A stretch of 64,000 bases of DNA from Amycolatopsis sp. NBC_01480 (lineage in GTDB: Bacteria; Actinomycetota; Actinomycetes; Mycobacteriales; Pseudonocardiaceae). Below are positions 50,670 to 59,654 of this stretch, in pieces; position 1 is the first letter of the stretch, and each line of letters begins with the position of its first letter. The position numbers and the translations under genes are program-made. The notes under the pieces are model-generated. The model was not told the DNA's origin. It saw nothing but the letters and a program-made list of their open reading frames with translations, and did not search any database. The DNA lies in the NCBI RefSeq assembly GCF_036227205.1, contig NZ_CP109442.1:3038001-3102000 (forward strand). The letters are read 5' to 3'.

Positions 50670-52331
50670 ATGTCGACCATGAACAGTTACCCGGGTCCCC
50701 GCCTGCCGCCTGCCGGGCGACGTGCGCGAACGGTGAAGGGGCGGCGCGCCGCGAAACCCGGAGCGCAGTTCGACGGGTACCTCGCGCCGGAGCGGCCGCA
50801 CGCCGGCGCGTACGACGAGATGTTCGACGGCGACGGCACCGTTCGCGGGCCGTACCGCGCGCTGTACGAGTCCATCGCCTCGCTCGACGCGGCCGACCTC
50901 ACCAACCGCTCCCAGGCGCTCGACCGCGCGATGGTCGACCAGGGCATCACGTTCTCGCTGTCCGGCCAGGAGCGGCCCTTCCCGCTGGACCTGGTGCCCC
51001 GCGTGATCCAGGCCGCCGAATGGGCCAAGCTGGAACGCGGGGTGGCGCAGCGGGTGCGCGCGCTCGAGGCGTTCCTGGCGGACATCTACGGCGACCGGCA
51101 AATCCTGCGCGACGGCGTGCTGCCGCGCCGGCTGATCACCTCGTGCGAGCACTTCCAGCGCGAGGCGTACGGCATCAACCCGCCCAACGGCGTCCGCATC
51201 CACGTGTCCGGTGTGGACCTGGTCCGTGACGAGGAGGGCACCTTCCGGGTGCTCGAGGACAACCTCCGGAACCCGTCCGGGGTCTCCTACGTGATGGAGA
51301 ACCGCCGGACCATGGCGCGGGTGTTCCCGGACCTGTTCGCCCAGCACCGGGTACGGCCGGTCGGTGATTACGCGTCGCACCTGCTGCGGGCCCTGCGCGC
51401 GGCGGCCGCGCCGAACGTCGCCGACCCGACGGTCGTGGTGCTCACCCCCGGCGTCTACAACTCCGCCTACTTCGAGCATTCGCTGCTCGCCCGCCAGATG
51501 GGCGTCGAGCTGGTCGAGGGCCGCGACATGTTCTGCCGCGACAACGTCGTCTACCTGCGCACCACCGAGGGCGAGCGGCCGGTGGACGTGATCTACCGGC
51601 GGATCGACGACGAGTTCCTCGACCCCGTGCACTACCGGCCGGACTCCGTGCTCGGCATCGCCGGGGTGCTCAACGCGGCCCGCGCGGGCAACGTGGTGGT
51701 CGCGAACGCCATCGGCAACGGCGTCGGCGACGACAAGCTGATGTACACCTACGTGCCCGAGATGGTCCGCTACTACCTGGGCGAGAAGCCGCTGCTGCCC
51801 AATGTGGACACCTTCCGGTGCTGGCTGCCGGACGAGTTCGACCACGTCATGCAGCACACCGACGAGCTGGTGGTCAAGCCCGTGGAGGGCTCCGGTGGCT
51901 ACGGCATCGTGTTCGGCCCGGAGGCGGACAAGAAGGAGCTGGACGCGCTGCGCCGCAAGGTGCGCGCGAACCGGCGCGGCTGGATCGCGCAGCCGGTGGT
52001 GCAGCTGTCCACCGTGCCGTCCAAGGTGGACGATCGGCTCGCTCCGCGGCACGTGGACCTGCGCCCGTTCGCGGTGAACGACGGCAAGGACATCTTCGTG
52101 CTGCCCGGCGGGCTGACCCGGGTGGCGCTGCCCGAGGGCAGCCTGGTGGTCAACTCATCGCAGGGCGGCGGCTCGAAGGACACCTGGGTGCTCGCCTCGC
52201 GCTCGTCCACAGTGGAACGCGAGCTGGACCGCCCGGCGCTCGGCGAAGTGTCCGCAGTGGACGGTCTGGCCGCCGAGCAGGGGCCGGAGCTGTCCGCGGC
52301 CCAGCAGCAACAGCAGCAGCAACAGAGCTGA
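50670..52331 (+). CDS. Circularly permuted type-2 ATP-grasp protein
   Basis: 553 residues. Family patterns (DUF404/407/403) are continuous: GITFSLSGQERPFPLDLVPRVI, SGVDLVRDEEGTFRVLEDNLRNPSGVSYVMENR, VYLRTTEGERPVDVIYRRIDDEFLDP, VKPVEGSGGYGIVFGPEA and FAVNDGKDIFVLPGGLTRVAL. It heads the conserved trio ATP-grasp, alpha-E, transglutaminase, thought to make or modify a peptide. The C terminus ends in a run of Gln. Start may be Met4 (50679). Confidence 0.9.
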   Translation: MSTMNSYPGPRLPPAGRRARTVKGRRAAKPGAQFDGYLAPERPHAGAYDEMFDGDGTVRGPYRALYESIASLDAADLTNRSQALDRAMVDQGITFSLSGQERPFPLDLVPRVIQAAEWAKLERGVAQRVRALEAFLADIYGDRQILRDGVLPRRLITSCEHFQREAYGINPPNGVRIHVSGVDLVRDEEGTFRVLEDNLRNPSGVSYVMENRRTMARVFPDLFAQHRVRPVGDYASHLLRALRAAAAPNVADPTVVVLTPGVYNSAYFEHSLLARQMGVELVEGRDMFCRDNVVYLRTTEGERPVDVIYRRIDDEFLDPVHYRPDSVLGIAGVLNAARAGNVVVANAIGNGVGDDKLMYTYVPEMVRYYLGEKPLLPNVDTFRCWLPDEFDHVMQHTDELVVKPVEGSGGYGIVFGPEADKKELDALRRKVRANRRGWIAQPVVQLSTVPSKVDDRLAPRHVDLRPFAVNDGKDIFVLPGGLTRVALPEGSLVVNSSQGGGSKDTWVLASRSSTVERELDRPALGEVSAVDGLAAEQGPELSAAQQQQQQQQS

Positions 52332-52344
52332 GGGAGGTTCGCAA

Positions 52345-53292
52345 ATGCTGGCACGCAACGCGGAGTCGCTGTACTGGATCGGCCGGTACGTCGAACGCGC
52401 CGATGACACCTCCCGCATCCTCAACGTCTCGGTCCACCAGCTGCTGGAGGACGCGAGCGTCGACCCGGACCACGCGAGCCGGCAGCTGCTCGCCGTCCTC
52501 GGCATCAAGACGGACGGGGCGGACTCGCTGGACGTCTGGAAGCTCACCGAGCTGGTGGCGTACGCGAAGGACAACCCGGCGTCCATCGTCGGCTCCATCA
52601 ACTCCGCCCGGGAGAACACCCGCGGCGCGCGCGAGGTGGTGTCCACCGAGCTGTGGGAGTGCCTCAACGCGACCTGGAACGCGGTCCCGGACCGCCAGCG
52701 GTACGCGCGGCGCGCCGGGCCGCACGCGTTCCTGTCCTTTGTGGAGGAACGCGCGGCCATGTTCGCCGGGCTCGCCGACTCCACCATGAGCCGCGACGAC
52801 GGCTGGCTGTTCATGGTGCTCGGCCGCTCGGTGGAGCGCGCGGACATGGTCGTGCGGCTGCTGCTCTCGCGGGTCTCGGACCGCGCTTCGTCGCCGGGCT
52901 GGATGACGGTGCTCAGCTCGGCCGGCGCGCAGGACACCTACCTGCGCACCAACCGCGGCGCGCTCGACGCCGGCCGGGTGGTGCAGTTCCTGTTGCGGGA
53001 CACGCTGTTCCCGCGTTCGGTCTTCCACGCGCTGCGCCAGGCGGAGGACTGCCTGCGCCAGCTCGACCCGGGTGTGAACGCGCGTGGCAACGAGAAGTCC
53101 GAGGCGCTGCGGCTGGTCGGCCGGGCGCGCAGCGAGCTGGAGTTCCTGCACCCGTCGGCGCTGCTGGACGACCTGCCCCGCCGGCTCGGCGGGCTGCAGA
53201 CCACGATCAAGGACCTCGGTGAGGCGGTTTCGGTGCAGTACTTCCACACGTCGCCGTGGGTGGCCTGGAGCGGGGCGGAGGTTTCGCTGTGA
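52345..53292 (+). CDS. Alpha-E domain-containing protein
   Basis: 315 residues, all-alpha, with the family signature at the start (MLARNAESLYWIGRYVERADDTSRILNV) and internal repeats of WIGRY/RADMVVRLLL type. Co-encoded with the ATP-grasp protein 13 bp upstream and overlapping the transglutaminase gene by 4 bases, so it is the middle of a fixed module. Molecular function is not known. Confidence 0.92.
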   Translation: MLARNAESLYWIGRYVERADDTSRILNVSVHQLLEDASVDPDHASRQLLAVLGIKTDGADSLDVWKLTELVAYAKDNPASIVGSINSARENTRGAREVVSTELWECLNATWNAVPDRQRYARRAGPHAFLSFVEERAAMFAGLADSTMSRDDGWLFMVLGRSVERADMVVRLLLSRVSDRASSPGWMTVLSSAGAQDTYLRTNRGALDAGRVVQFLLRDTLFPRSVFHALRQAEDCLRQLDPGVNARGNEKSEALRLVGRARSELEFLHPSALLDDLPRRLGGLQTTIKDLGEAVSVQYFHTSPWVAWSGAEVSL

Positions 53293-54131
53293 CCTGGCAG
53301 CTCCGGGTGACGCACCGGACCGGATACCGGTACGCGACGCCGGCCACGCAGTCGTACAACGAGGCGCGCCTGACCCCGCGGTCCGACCGCCGGCAGACCG
53401 CGCTGGCGACGCGCATCGAGACCACCCCCGCCACGCGCGCCTACCGGTACACGGATTACTGGGGCACCGTCGTGACGTCCTTCGACCTGCACGCGCCGCA
53501 CACCGAGTTCACCGTGCTGGCGACGTCGGTGGTCGAGACCGCGGACGAGGCCGAGCCGCTGCGTTCGGCGTCGTGGAAGGAATTGCACGGCGAGACCGTC
53601 ATCGACCACCGCACCGAGTACCTGACGCCGACGGACTACACGCCGCGGGACCAGGAGCTGTCCAAACAGGCCCGTGAGCTGCGCAAGGGCCTCGACCCGG
53701 CGGACGCGGTGCTGGCGGTGTGCGAGTGGGTGAACCAACAGCTCAAGTACCAGCCGGGCACCACCGGCGTGCACAGCACGGCGACCGATTCGTGGCGGGC
53801 GCGCGAGGGCGTCTGCCAGGACTTCGCGCACGTCACGCTGGTGATGCTGCGCGCCATCGGCGTCCCGGCGCGGTACGTCTCGGGTTACCTGCACACGAAG
53901 TCCGACGCCAAGCTCGGCGAGACGGTGGAGGGCGAAAGCCACGCCTGGGTCGACGTATGGACCGGCGGCTGGTGGGCCTACGACCCGACGAACGGCATCC
54001 CGGTCGGCCCGCGGCACGTGTGGGTCGCGACCGGGCGGGACTACGCGGACGTGGCGCCGTTGAAGGGGATCTTCACCGGCGGTGGCCAGTCCACTTTGGA
54101 CGTCTCGGTGCAGCTGACCCGGCTGGCCTGA
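53289..54131 (+). CDS. Transglutaminase-like cysteine protease family protein
   Basis: 280 residues from the GTG at 53289, which overlaps the upstream stop (GTGA). N-terminal domain LRVTHRTGYRYATPATQSYNEARLTPR is the usual partner of the catalytic core. The triad is visible as Cys in AREGVCQDFAHV, His in ESHAWVDVW and Asp in AYDPTNG. Third gene of the ATP-grasp/alpha-E module. It ends 34 bp before the palindromic element that carries the IS110 insertion. Confidence 0.92.
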   Translation: MTWQLRVTHRTGYRYATPATQSYNEARLTPRSDRRQTALATRIETTPATRAYRYTDYWGTVVTSFDLHAPHTEFTVLATSVVETADEAEPLRSASWKELHGETVIDHRTEYLTPTDYTPRDQELSKQARELRKGLDPADAVLAVCEWVNQQLKYQPGTTGVHSTATDSWRAREGVCQDFAHVTLVMLRAIGVPARYVSGYLHTKSDAKLGETVEGESHAWVDVWTGGWWAYDPTNGIPVGPRHVWVATGRDYADVAPLKGIFTGGGQSTLDVSVQLTRLA

Positions 54132-54164
54132 CTCAGGCGACGCGCTGAACCGCTTCGCCCGAAA

Positions 54165-54204
54165 CGCCCCAATGTGGCGTTGGTTGCGTCCAACGCACCC
54201 AATG
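54165..54204. repeat. Left part of intergenic palindromic repeat, interrupted by the IS
   Basis: Outer arm CGCCCCAATGTGGCGTT (54165-54181) and one full 30-bp unit (54168-54197, starting CCCAATGTGGCGTT and ending TGCGTCCAACGCA), followed by CCCAATG (54198-54204), the start of a second unit. The second unit resumes at 55601, after the IS. Confidence 0.8.
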
Positions 54205-54220
54205 ATGCTCCTATGGTTGG

Positions 54221-55357
54221 TCAAGGGGTGAGGTGTTGGAGGGCGGCGAGGTCTGCTGTGAGGTGTGGGTAGATGTTGCGGGCGATGTAGCGTTTGAGTT
54301 TGCGGATGATGTGTTTTCCGTTGCTGCGGTTGGGTGTTCGGTGTGTGGTGACGTAGTCGCGGGTGGGTTGGTGGGTGGCCATGCGGGTGATGGTGATGCG
54401 GTAGAGGGCGGCGTTGGCGTGGCGGTCGCCGCCGCGGTTGAGTCGGTGCCGGTCGGTGAGGCCTGAGCTGGCTTGGTGGGGTGCGGTGCCGGTGAGCATG
54501 GCGAAGGCGGGTTCGCTGCGGAGGCGGTCGGGGTTGTTGCCGGCGGTGATGAGCAGTTGGCCGGTGGTGTCGGGGCCGAGGCCGTGCTGGGCGAGGGTGC
54601 GGGGCGCGATGAGGGTGATCAGGGCGGTGAGCTGGGTGTTGAGCCGGGTGACGGCCTGGTCGTAGTGGCTGATCATGGTGGCGAGATCGTGCAGCGCGAT
54701 GCGGGTGGCGGTGCCGGCGTCGAGCAGGGCGTGGGCGAGGCCGGTGCCGGTGTTGTCGGTGCCGGGCAGGGCCAGGCAGGCTGCCAGCAGCCGTGCCGGG
54801 GTGAGTCCGGTGAGCTGTTCGCGCAGATCGTCGGGTGCGGTGACGAGCAGGGCGCGCAGGGTGTTCCAGGCGGCGGTGCGGGCTTTGATCCAGGTGTCGC
54901 GGGTGCCGCGCAGCACCCGCACCGACTCGATCGGGCCGGTGCGGAGTTTAGGGGCGGCGGTGGCGTCGCCGGACTGCGTCGCCGCGGCGGCGCTGATCGC
55001 GTCCAGCGGGTCTGTCTTGCCTTGCCGGCGTCGTTTCTGCCGGTTCGGCCGGTTGACCTCCACCACCCGGACGTGCTCACCGGTCAGGTAGCGGGTCAGC
55101 CCGGCCCCGTAGGAGCCGGTGCCCTCCACCCCGACCGCGGTGACCGTGCCGAAGCCACGCAACCAGGCCAGCAGTGCCTGGTAGCCGGCACCGGTCGCGG
55201 CGAACCGGCGGGTGCCCAGCACCTGCCCGAGCGCGTTCTTCACCGCGGCCCAGTGGAAGTCACGATGGGTGTCCACCCCCGCCGTGATCACCTGCCCGGT
55301 GGCCGCGGCATCGGCGGTGACAGGGGCGGGCTGGGTTTTACCGGGGAGTTTTGCCAT
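54221..55357 (-). CDS. IS110 family transposase/recombinase
   Basis: 378 residues from the ATG at 55355-55357 (AGAAGGAA about 14 bases upstream; an in-frame GTG at 55405 would add 16 residues). The N-terminal RuvC-like DEDD domain is complete: Asp in GVDTHRDFHW, Glu in GVEGTGSYG, and the DPLDA pair. The C-terminal Tnp domain has the conserved Ser region (APHQASSGLTDRHRLNRGGDRHANAALYR). No frameshift or stop, so it is probably active. RNA-guided recombination by bridge RNA is established for IS621 in this family. Confidence 0.93.
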   Translation of the reverse strand: MAKLPGKTQPAPVTADAAATGQVITAGVDTHRDFHWAAVKNALGQVLGTRRFAATGAGYQALLAWLRGFGTVTAVGVEGTGSYGAGLTRYLTGEHVRVVEVNRPNRQKRRRQGKTDPLDAISAAAATQSGDATAAPKLRTGPIESVRVLRGTRDTWIKARTAAWNTLRALLVTAPDDLREQLTGLTPARLLAACLALPGTDNTGTGLAHALLDAGTATRIALHDLATMISHYDQAVTRLNTQLTALITLIAPRTLAQHGLGPDTTGQLLITAGNNPDRLRSEPAFAMLTGTAPHQASSGLTDRHRLNRGGDRHANAALYRITITRMATHQPTRDYVTTHRTPNRSNGKHIIRKLKRYIARNIYPHLTADLAALQHLTP

Positions 55358-55439
55358 GCTGGTCGTGTCGTTCCTTCTCGGATGGTTCTGGGCGGGCAAC
55401 GGCACCCCACCGAACCGCGGTGAGCGGACAACACTGTGA

Positions 55440-55598
55440 TCAGCGGCCTGCGGCTACAGGCTCCTATCAGGTCACACACCCCGCACCCGGTGAGGCAAGC
55501 GGGACCACCGGGCCGGCCGACAGATCATTGGACAGACACCAACGGTCAGTGGCATACAGAGTCACACCGGCCCGGTGACCCCACCCCCACATCCTCAC
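55440..55598 (-). ncRNA. Bridge RNA candidate of the IS110 element
   Basis: In the non-coding end upstream of the transposase, read on the minus strand, an 11-bp stem (55567-55577 with 55506-55516; CACCGGGCCGG/CCGGCCCGGTG) encloses a loop. Within it, 55547-55556 reads TATGCCACTG, containing GCCAC of the adjoining flank, and 55524-55531 reads CCAATGAT, complementary to the CATTGG flank on the other side. A small ACC/GGT stem separates them. Further on, CCTCAC (55490-55495) is complementary to GTGAGG at the element's right end and ATAGGAGC (55460-55467) is identical to the other end (54207-54214). Exact 5' and 3' ends are estimates. Confidence 0.75.
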
Positions 55599-55600
55599 AG

Positions 55601-55643
55601 TGGCGTTCGGTGCGTCCAACGCACCGAACGCCACATTGGGGCG
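55601..55643. repeat. Right part of the interrupted palindromic repeat
   Basis: Rest of the second 30-bp unit (55601-55623) and the outer arm AACGCCACATTGGGGCG (55627-55643), the perfect complement of the left outer arm at 54165-54181. The element ends 26 bases before the stop of the convergent peptidase gene. Confidence 0.8.
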
Positions 55644-55669
55644 CAAGCCGGGAAGCCGGGACCGGCGGT

Positions 55670-57100
55670 TCAGCCCCGCGCGTGGGCGTCCAGGATGTGC
55701 GCCACTGCCTCGGTGACCTGGTGCGCGTAGTCCAGGTTCAGCCATTCGTCCGGGACGTGGATGTTCGAGTCGGCCCCGCAGGCGCCGGTGACCAGGAACT
55801 GCGCGTCCGGGTACTTCTCGCCGAGCAGGCCCATGAACGGGATGGACCCGCCCATGCCGGCGGCGCGGTGCGGGCGGCCGAAGACCTCGTCGCTGACGCG
55901 GCGCAGCGCGGCGGTCAGCCACGGCGCCTCCTCGGGGGCGTTCCAGCCGTCCTCGGCCTGGGCGTCGTCCGCGATGGTCACCTTCGCGCCGTACGGGACG
56001 TCCGTGGTCAGCGCCGTGCGGACGGCCGCGAGGGCCGCGTCCGAGTCAGCCGTCGGCGGGAGGCGGAAGGACAGCGTGAGCGTGGTGCTCTCGCGCAGCA
56101 CGTTGCCGGCGTCGGCGGGCAGCGGGAAGCCGTCGGCGCCGATGATCGACAGCGTGGGCCGCCAGTAGTTGTTGAGCAGCAGCTCCAGCGCGTCCTCGCT
56201 GACCGTCTTGCCGCCGCTGACCAGCGGGAACACCGTGCGCAGGCCATCCGGGGCGACCTCGGCGACGGCCTCGATCTCGGCCAGCCGGCTGGCCGGGACC
56301 TCGACGTTCAGCTCGGCGAGCTTGATCTCGCCGGTCTCAGCGTCTTCCAGCCGCTCCAGCAGCTGGCGCAGGACGCGGAACGAGCTGGCGACCACGCCGC
56401 TGGCCAGGCCGGAGTGCTGCGCGGCGGCGAGCAGCTGCACGTTCACGGTCAGGTGCAGCATGCCGCGAAGGCTGGTGGTGAGCCAAAGCCGCTCGTAGTC
56501 CATGCCGCCCGCGTCGAGGCAGACGACCAGCGACACCTCGCCGAGCCGCTCGGCCAGGTGCGCCACGTACGCGGGCAGGTCCGGGCTGCCGGACTCCTCG
56601 CCCGTCTCGAGCAGCAGCACGGCGCGCGCGTGCTCACCGCCGGCGGCGTGCACGGCCTCGAGCGCCGACACCGCGGCGTACCCGGAATAACCGTCGTCCA
56701 CCGAGCCGCGGCCGTAGAGCCGGCCGTCGCGGACCACCGGGGTCCACGGGTCGAGGCCCTCGGACCAGCCGCCGACCGGGGGCTGTTTGTCGAGGTGGCC
56801 GTACATCAGCACGGTGCCCTGGTCGACGGCGCCGGCGGTGGCGGGCACGTCGACGTAGAGCAGCGGGGTCCGGCCGTCGAGCTGGACGACCTCGATCTTC
56901 GCGCCCGGCAGCGACCGGCCTTCGATCCACGTCTTCACGTGCTCGACGGCGGCGGCCAGGTGCCCCGAGTTCACCCAGTCCGCGTCGAACGCCGGGGACA
57001 GCGCCGGGATCGCGACCAGACCGGACAAGCTCGCCACGACGTCGCTGATCCACGTCGAGACCACGGTTTCACGTACGGATTTCTGTTCCACACCAGCCAT
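55670..57100 (-). CDS. M20 family metallodipeptidase
   Basis: 476 residues. Two-zinc M20 motifs are complete: MYGHLDKQP (His, Asp), GRGSVDDGYSG (bridging Asp), LETGEESGS (catalytic Glu pair) and VVCLDAGGMDY. The dimerisation/lid domain is about 200-330. The C-terminal His ligand is expected in the NIHVPDEWL stretch. It probably cleaves dipeptides or N-acyl amino acids in the cytoplasm. Confidence 0.92.
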   Translation of the reverse strand: MAGVEQKSVRETVVSTWISDVVASLSGLVAIPALSPAFDADWVNSGHLAAAVEHVKTWIEGRSLPGAKIEVVQLDGRTPLLYVDVPATAGAVDQGTVLMYGHLDKQPPVGGWSEGLDPWTPVVRDGRLYGRGSVDDGYSGYAAVSALEAVHAAGGEHARAVLLLETGEESGSPDLPAYVAHLAERLGEVSLVVCLDAGGMDYERLWLTTSLRGMLHLTVNVQLLAAAQHSGLASGVVASSFRVLRQLLERLEDAETGEIKLAELNVEVPASRLAEIEAVAEVAPDGLRTVFPLVSGGKTVSEDALELLLNNYWRPTLSIIGADGFPLPADAGNVLRESTTLTLSFRLPPTADSDAALAAVRTALTTDVPYGAKVTIADDAQAEDGWNAPEEAPWLTAALRRVSDEVFGRPHRAAGMGGSIPFMGLLGEKYPDAQFLVTGACGADSNIHVPDEWLNLDYAHQVTEAVAHILDAHARG

Positions 57101-57205
57101 CCTGCCACGGTGACCGACGTCACGGACGGGCTCGAGCCGGTGAGGCGCGACACCCGTGCGCGCCCGGCGGCCACCCGGTGACGCCTGGTGAACGCCGGTC
57201 GGGAA

Positions 57206-57223
57206 GACCGACCATCGTCGGTC
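57206..57223. promoter_or_regulatory. Palindrome in the 350-bp divergent region 57101-57450
   Basis: GACCGAC-CATC-GTCGGTC, a perfect 7+4+7 repeat. The region lies between the divergent peptidase and E1-alpha genes and holds no gene. A TAATCT -10-like hexamer at 57306-57311 on the plus strand is the only other feature noticed. Confidence 0.4.
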
Positions 57224-57450
57224 CCATACTCGGGCGTCCGAGCGTTTTCGCTGTTCAGGACCGGTTTCTCAGCAACAAATCAGCAACCACGGCTCACCAT
57301 CGGCCTAATCTTCGTGCCAGGATGTCGGCGAGAACCGTCAACGCCGACGGTGGCCTGACGCCTCGGACCCGAGGCGCCGGTCCCGCCGGTGCAGTCGCTG
57401 TGGCCGCCACAAGCGGCCGCCAGAGGCACCGACACCGAGGAGAACAGCGC

Positions 57451-58656
57451 ATGCCGTCCGAACAGTGGACGCACCCGGAACCTGGAGACGGACCGGCCGC
57501 GGTATCGGCCCAGCCATCCCCCGAACAGGTGATCGCCGGTTTGCGAGCAACAAGTGAAGGTGGCGCTGAGCTGACTCAGCTGCTCACCCCCGAGGGCGAG
57601 CGGATCCCGTCGCCGCAGTTCGACAAGTACATCGCCGACGTCGACGAAGAGATGCTCAAGAATCTCTACCGCGACATGGTGCTGGTGCGCCGCGCCGACC
57701 GCGAGGCCAACGCGATGCAGCGCCAGGGCCAGCTCGGCATCTGGGTCCCGCTGCTGGGCCAGGAGGCCGCGCAGATCGGCTCCGGCCGCGCGCTGGAACA
57801 GCGGGACATGGCCTTCCCGAGCTATCGCGAGCACGGCGTCGCGTACGCGCGCGGCGTGGACATGCGCGAGCTGCTGGGCATCTTCCGGTGCACGGACCAC
57901 AGTGGCTGGGACTACAAGGCCCACGGCTTCCACCCGTACACGATCGTCATCGGCAACCAGGTCCTGAACGCGGCCGGTTATGCGATGGGCCAGAAGTTCG
58001 AGGGCAAGGTCGGTGACGACGACGGCGAAGCCACGATCTGCTACTTCGGTGACGGCGCGACTTCGCAGGGCGACGTGCACGAGGGCTTCGTCTGGGCCGC
58101 GGTCTACGACGCGCCGCTCGTGTTCTTCTGCCAGAACAACCAGTGGGCCATCTCGGAGCCGACCGAGCGCCAGTCGCGCCTGCCGCTGTACCAGCGCGCC
58201 CGCGGCTACGGCTTCCCCGGCATCCGGGTGGACGGCAACGACGTGCTCGCCTGCCTCGCCGTGACCCGGTGGGCGCTGGAGGAGTGCCGGCACGGCAACG
58301 GCCCGGTGCTGATCGAGGCCTTCACCTACCGCATGGACGCCCACACCACCACCGACGACCCCTCCCGCTACCGGCTCTCGGACGAGCTGGAGGAGTGGAA
58401 GCTGAAGGACCCGATCGAGCGCGTCCGGGCCTACCTGGCCCGCGGCGGCGGCGCCGACCACGGCTTCTTCGACCAGGTCCAGGCCGAGGCCGACCAGTTC
58501 GCGGCCGAGCTGCGCGAGTACACGTTCAACATGCCGGAGCCGCCGCCGGAGCGGATCTTCGAGAACGTCTACGCCGAGCCCTCCCCGGTGCTGGACGCCC
58601 AGCGCGAAGAGTTCCTGTCCTATTTGGACGGTTTTGCCACGGCGGGTGAGCACTGA
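57451..58656 (+). CDS. 2-oxoacid dehydrogenase E1 component, alpha subunit
   Basis: 401 residues from an ATG with GAGGAG upstream; in-frame codons to 57178 lack coding character. The thiamine-diphosphate motif is GDGATSQGDVHEGFVWAAVYDAPLVFFCQNN (about 201-231) and the phosphorylation-loop region YRMDAHTTTDDPSRYR follows. It decarboxylates a branched-chain 2-oxoacid or pyruvate. The closest recognised layout is mycobacterial bkdABC, but substrate is not certain. Stop overlaps the next start by one base. Confidence 0.93.
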   Translation: MPSEQWTHPEPGDGPAAVSAQPSPEQVIAGLRATSEGGAELTQLLTPEGERIPSPQFDKYIADVDEEMLKNLYRDMVLVRRADREANAMQRQGQLGIWVPLLGQEAAQIGSGRALEQRDMAFPSYREHGVAYARGVDMRELLGIFRCTDHSGWDYKAHGFHPYTIVIGNQVLNAAGYAMGQKFEGKVGDDDGEATICYFGDGATSQGDVHEGFVWAAVYDAPLVFFCQNNQWAISEPTERQSRLPLYQRARGYGFPGIRVDGNDVLACLAVTRWALEECRHGNGPVLIEAFTYRMDAHTTTDDPSRYRLSDELEEWKLKDPIERVRAYLARGGGADHGFFDQVQAEADQFAAELREYTFNMPEPPPERIFENVYAEPSPVLDAQREEFLSYLDGFATAGEH

Positions 58657-59645
58657 TGGACCTCCAGAAGCTGACCATCGGCAAGGCGCTCAACCTCGGC
58701 CTTCGCCGGGCGATGGAAGAGGACCCGAAGGTCCTGATGATGGGCGAGGACGTCGGCAAGCTCGGCGGCGTCTTCCGGATCACCGACGGGCTGCAGAAGG
58801 ACTTCGGCGAGCAGCGCGTGCTGGACACGCCGCTGGCCGAGTCCGGCATTATCGGCACCGCGGTCGGCCTGGCCGTGCGCGGATTCCGGCCGGTGTGCGA
58901 GATCCAGTTCGAGGGCTTCATCTTCCCCGGGTTCGACCAGATCTCCTCGCAGCTGGCGAAGCTGCACTACCGCACGCAGGGCAAGATCAAGATGCCCGTG
59001 GTCATCCGGGTGCCGTTCGGCGGCGGGATCGGCGCGGTGGAGCACCACTCCGAGTCGCCGGAATCGCTGTTCTCGCACATCGCCGGGCTCAAGGTGGTCT
59101 CGATCTCCAACGCGGTGGACGCGTACTGGGGCATCCAGGAGGCCATCAAGTCCGACGACCCGGTGCTGTTCTTCGAGCCGAAGAAGCTGTACCACTCGGG
59201 CGCGCTGAAGATGGAGGTGGACACCGGCACGTCGCCGGGCCGCGTCTTCCGCTCGCAGGTGGTGCGCGAGGGGACCACGGCCACGGTCGTCGCGTACGGC
59301 CCGTCCGTGAAGGTGGCGCTCGACGCCGCCGCGGCCGCCGCCGACGAGGGCAAGTCGCTCGAGGTCATCGACCTGCGCACGCTCTCGCCGCTCGACCTCG
59401 GCCCGGTGTTCGAGTCGGTGCGCAAGACCGGACGGCTGATCGCGGTCAGCGAGGCGCCGTCGGAATCGTCGCTGACCTCGGAGATCGCCGCCCGCGTCCA
59501 GCAGGAGTGCTTCTACTCGCTGGAGGCCCCCGTGCTGCGCGTGGCCGGGTTCGACACGCCGTACCCGCCGGCCAAGCTCGAGGAGTACTACCTCCCCGAC
59601 CTGGACCGGGTGCTGCACACCGTCGACCGATCACTGGCCTGGTGA
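58656..59645 (+). CDS. 2-oxoacid dehydrogenase E1 component, beta subunit
   Basis: 329 residues; its ATG shares one base with the upstream stop (TGATG). Transketolase pyrimidine-binding domain (GEDVGKLGGVFRITDGLQKDFGEQRVLDTPLAESGIIG) and C-terminal domain (EVIDLRTLSPLDLGPVFESVRKTGRLIAVSEAP) are standard. It completes the alpha2beta2 E1 enzyme. Confidence 0.95.
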   Translation: MDLQKLTIGKALNLGLRRAMEEDPKVLMMGEDVGKLGGVFRITDGLQKDFGEQRVLDTPLAESGIIGTAVGLAVRGFRPVCEIQFEGFIFPGFDQISSQLAKLHYRTQGKIKMPVVIRVPFGGGIGAVEHHSESPESLFSHIAGLKVVSISNAVDAYWGIQEAIKSDDPVLFFEPKKLYHSGALKMEVDTGTSPGRVFRSQVVREGTTATVVAYGPSVKVALDAAAAAADEGKSLEVIDLRTLSPLDLGPVFESVRKTGRLIAVSEAPSESSLTSEIAARVQQECFYSLEAPVLRVAGFDTPYPPAKLEEYYLPDLDRVLHTVDRSLAW

Positions 59646-59654
59646 GGGGGGTTC

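Larger units (their letters stand above)
54205..55600 (-). mobile_element. IS110-family insertion sequence
   Basis: About 1.4 kb. Removing 54205-55600 joins CCCAATG to TGGCGTTCGG and restores an exact 30-bp unit that is 28/30 identical to the tandem copy beside it, which defines the ends closely. The presumed 2-base core is TG at 54203-54204 on one side and AG at 55599-55600 on the other, a one-base match. Ends carry no inverted repeats or target duplication, as usual for IS110. The transposase gene is intact and the long non-coding end lies upstream of it, as in IS621-type (IS110-group) elements. Confidence 0.82.

Noticed and set aside
54209..55596. TCCT shared by both IS ends as the recombination core
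   Set aside because: Using it leaves an empty site that does not match the repeat. Joining at 54204/55601 restores the 30-bp repeat exactly and agrees with the guide sequences.
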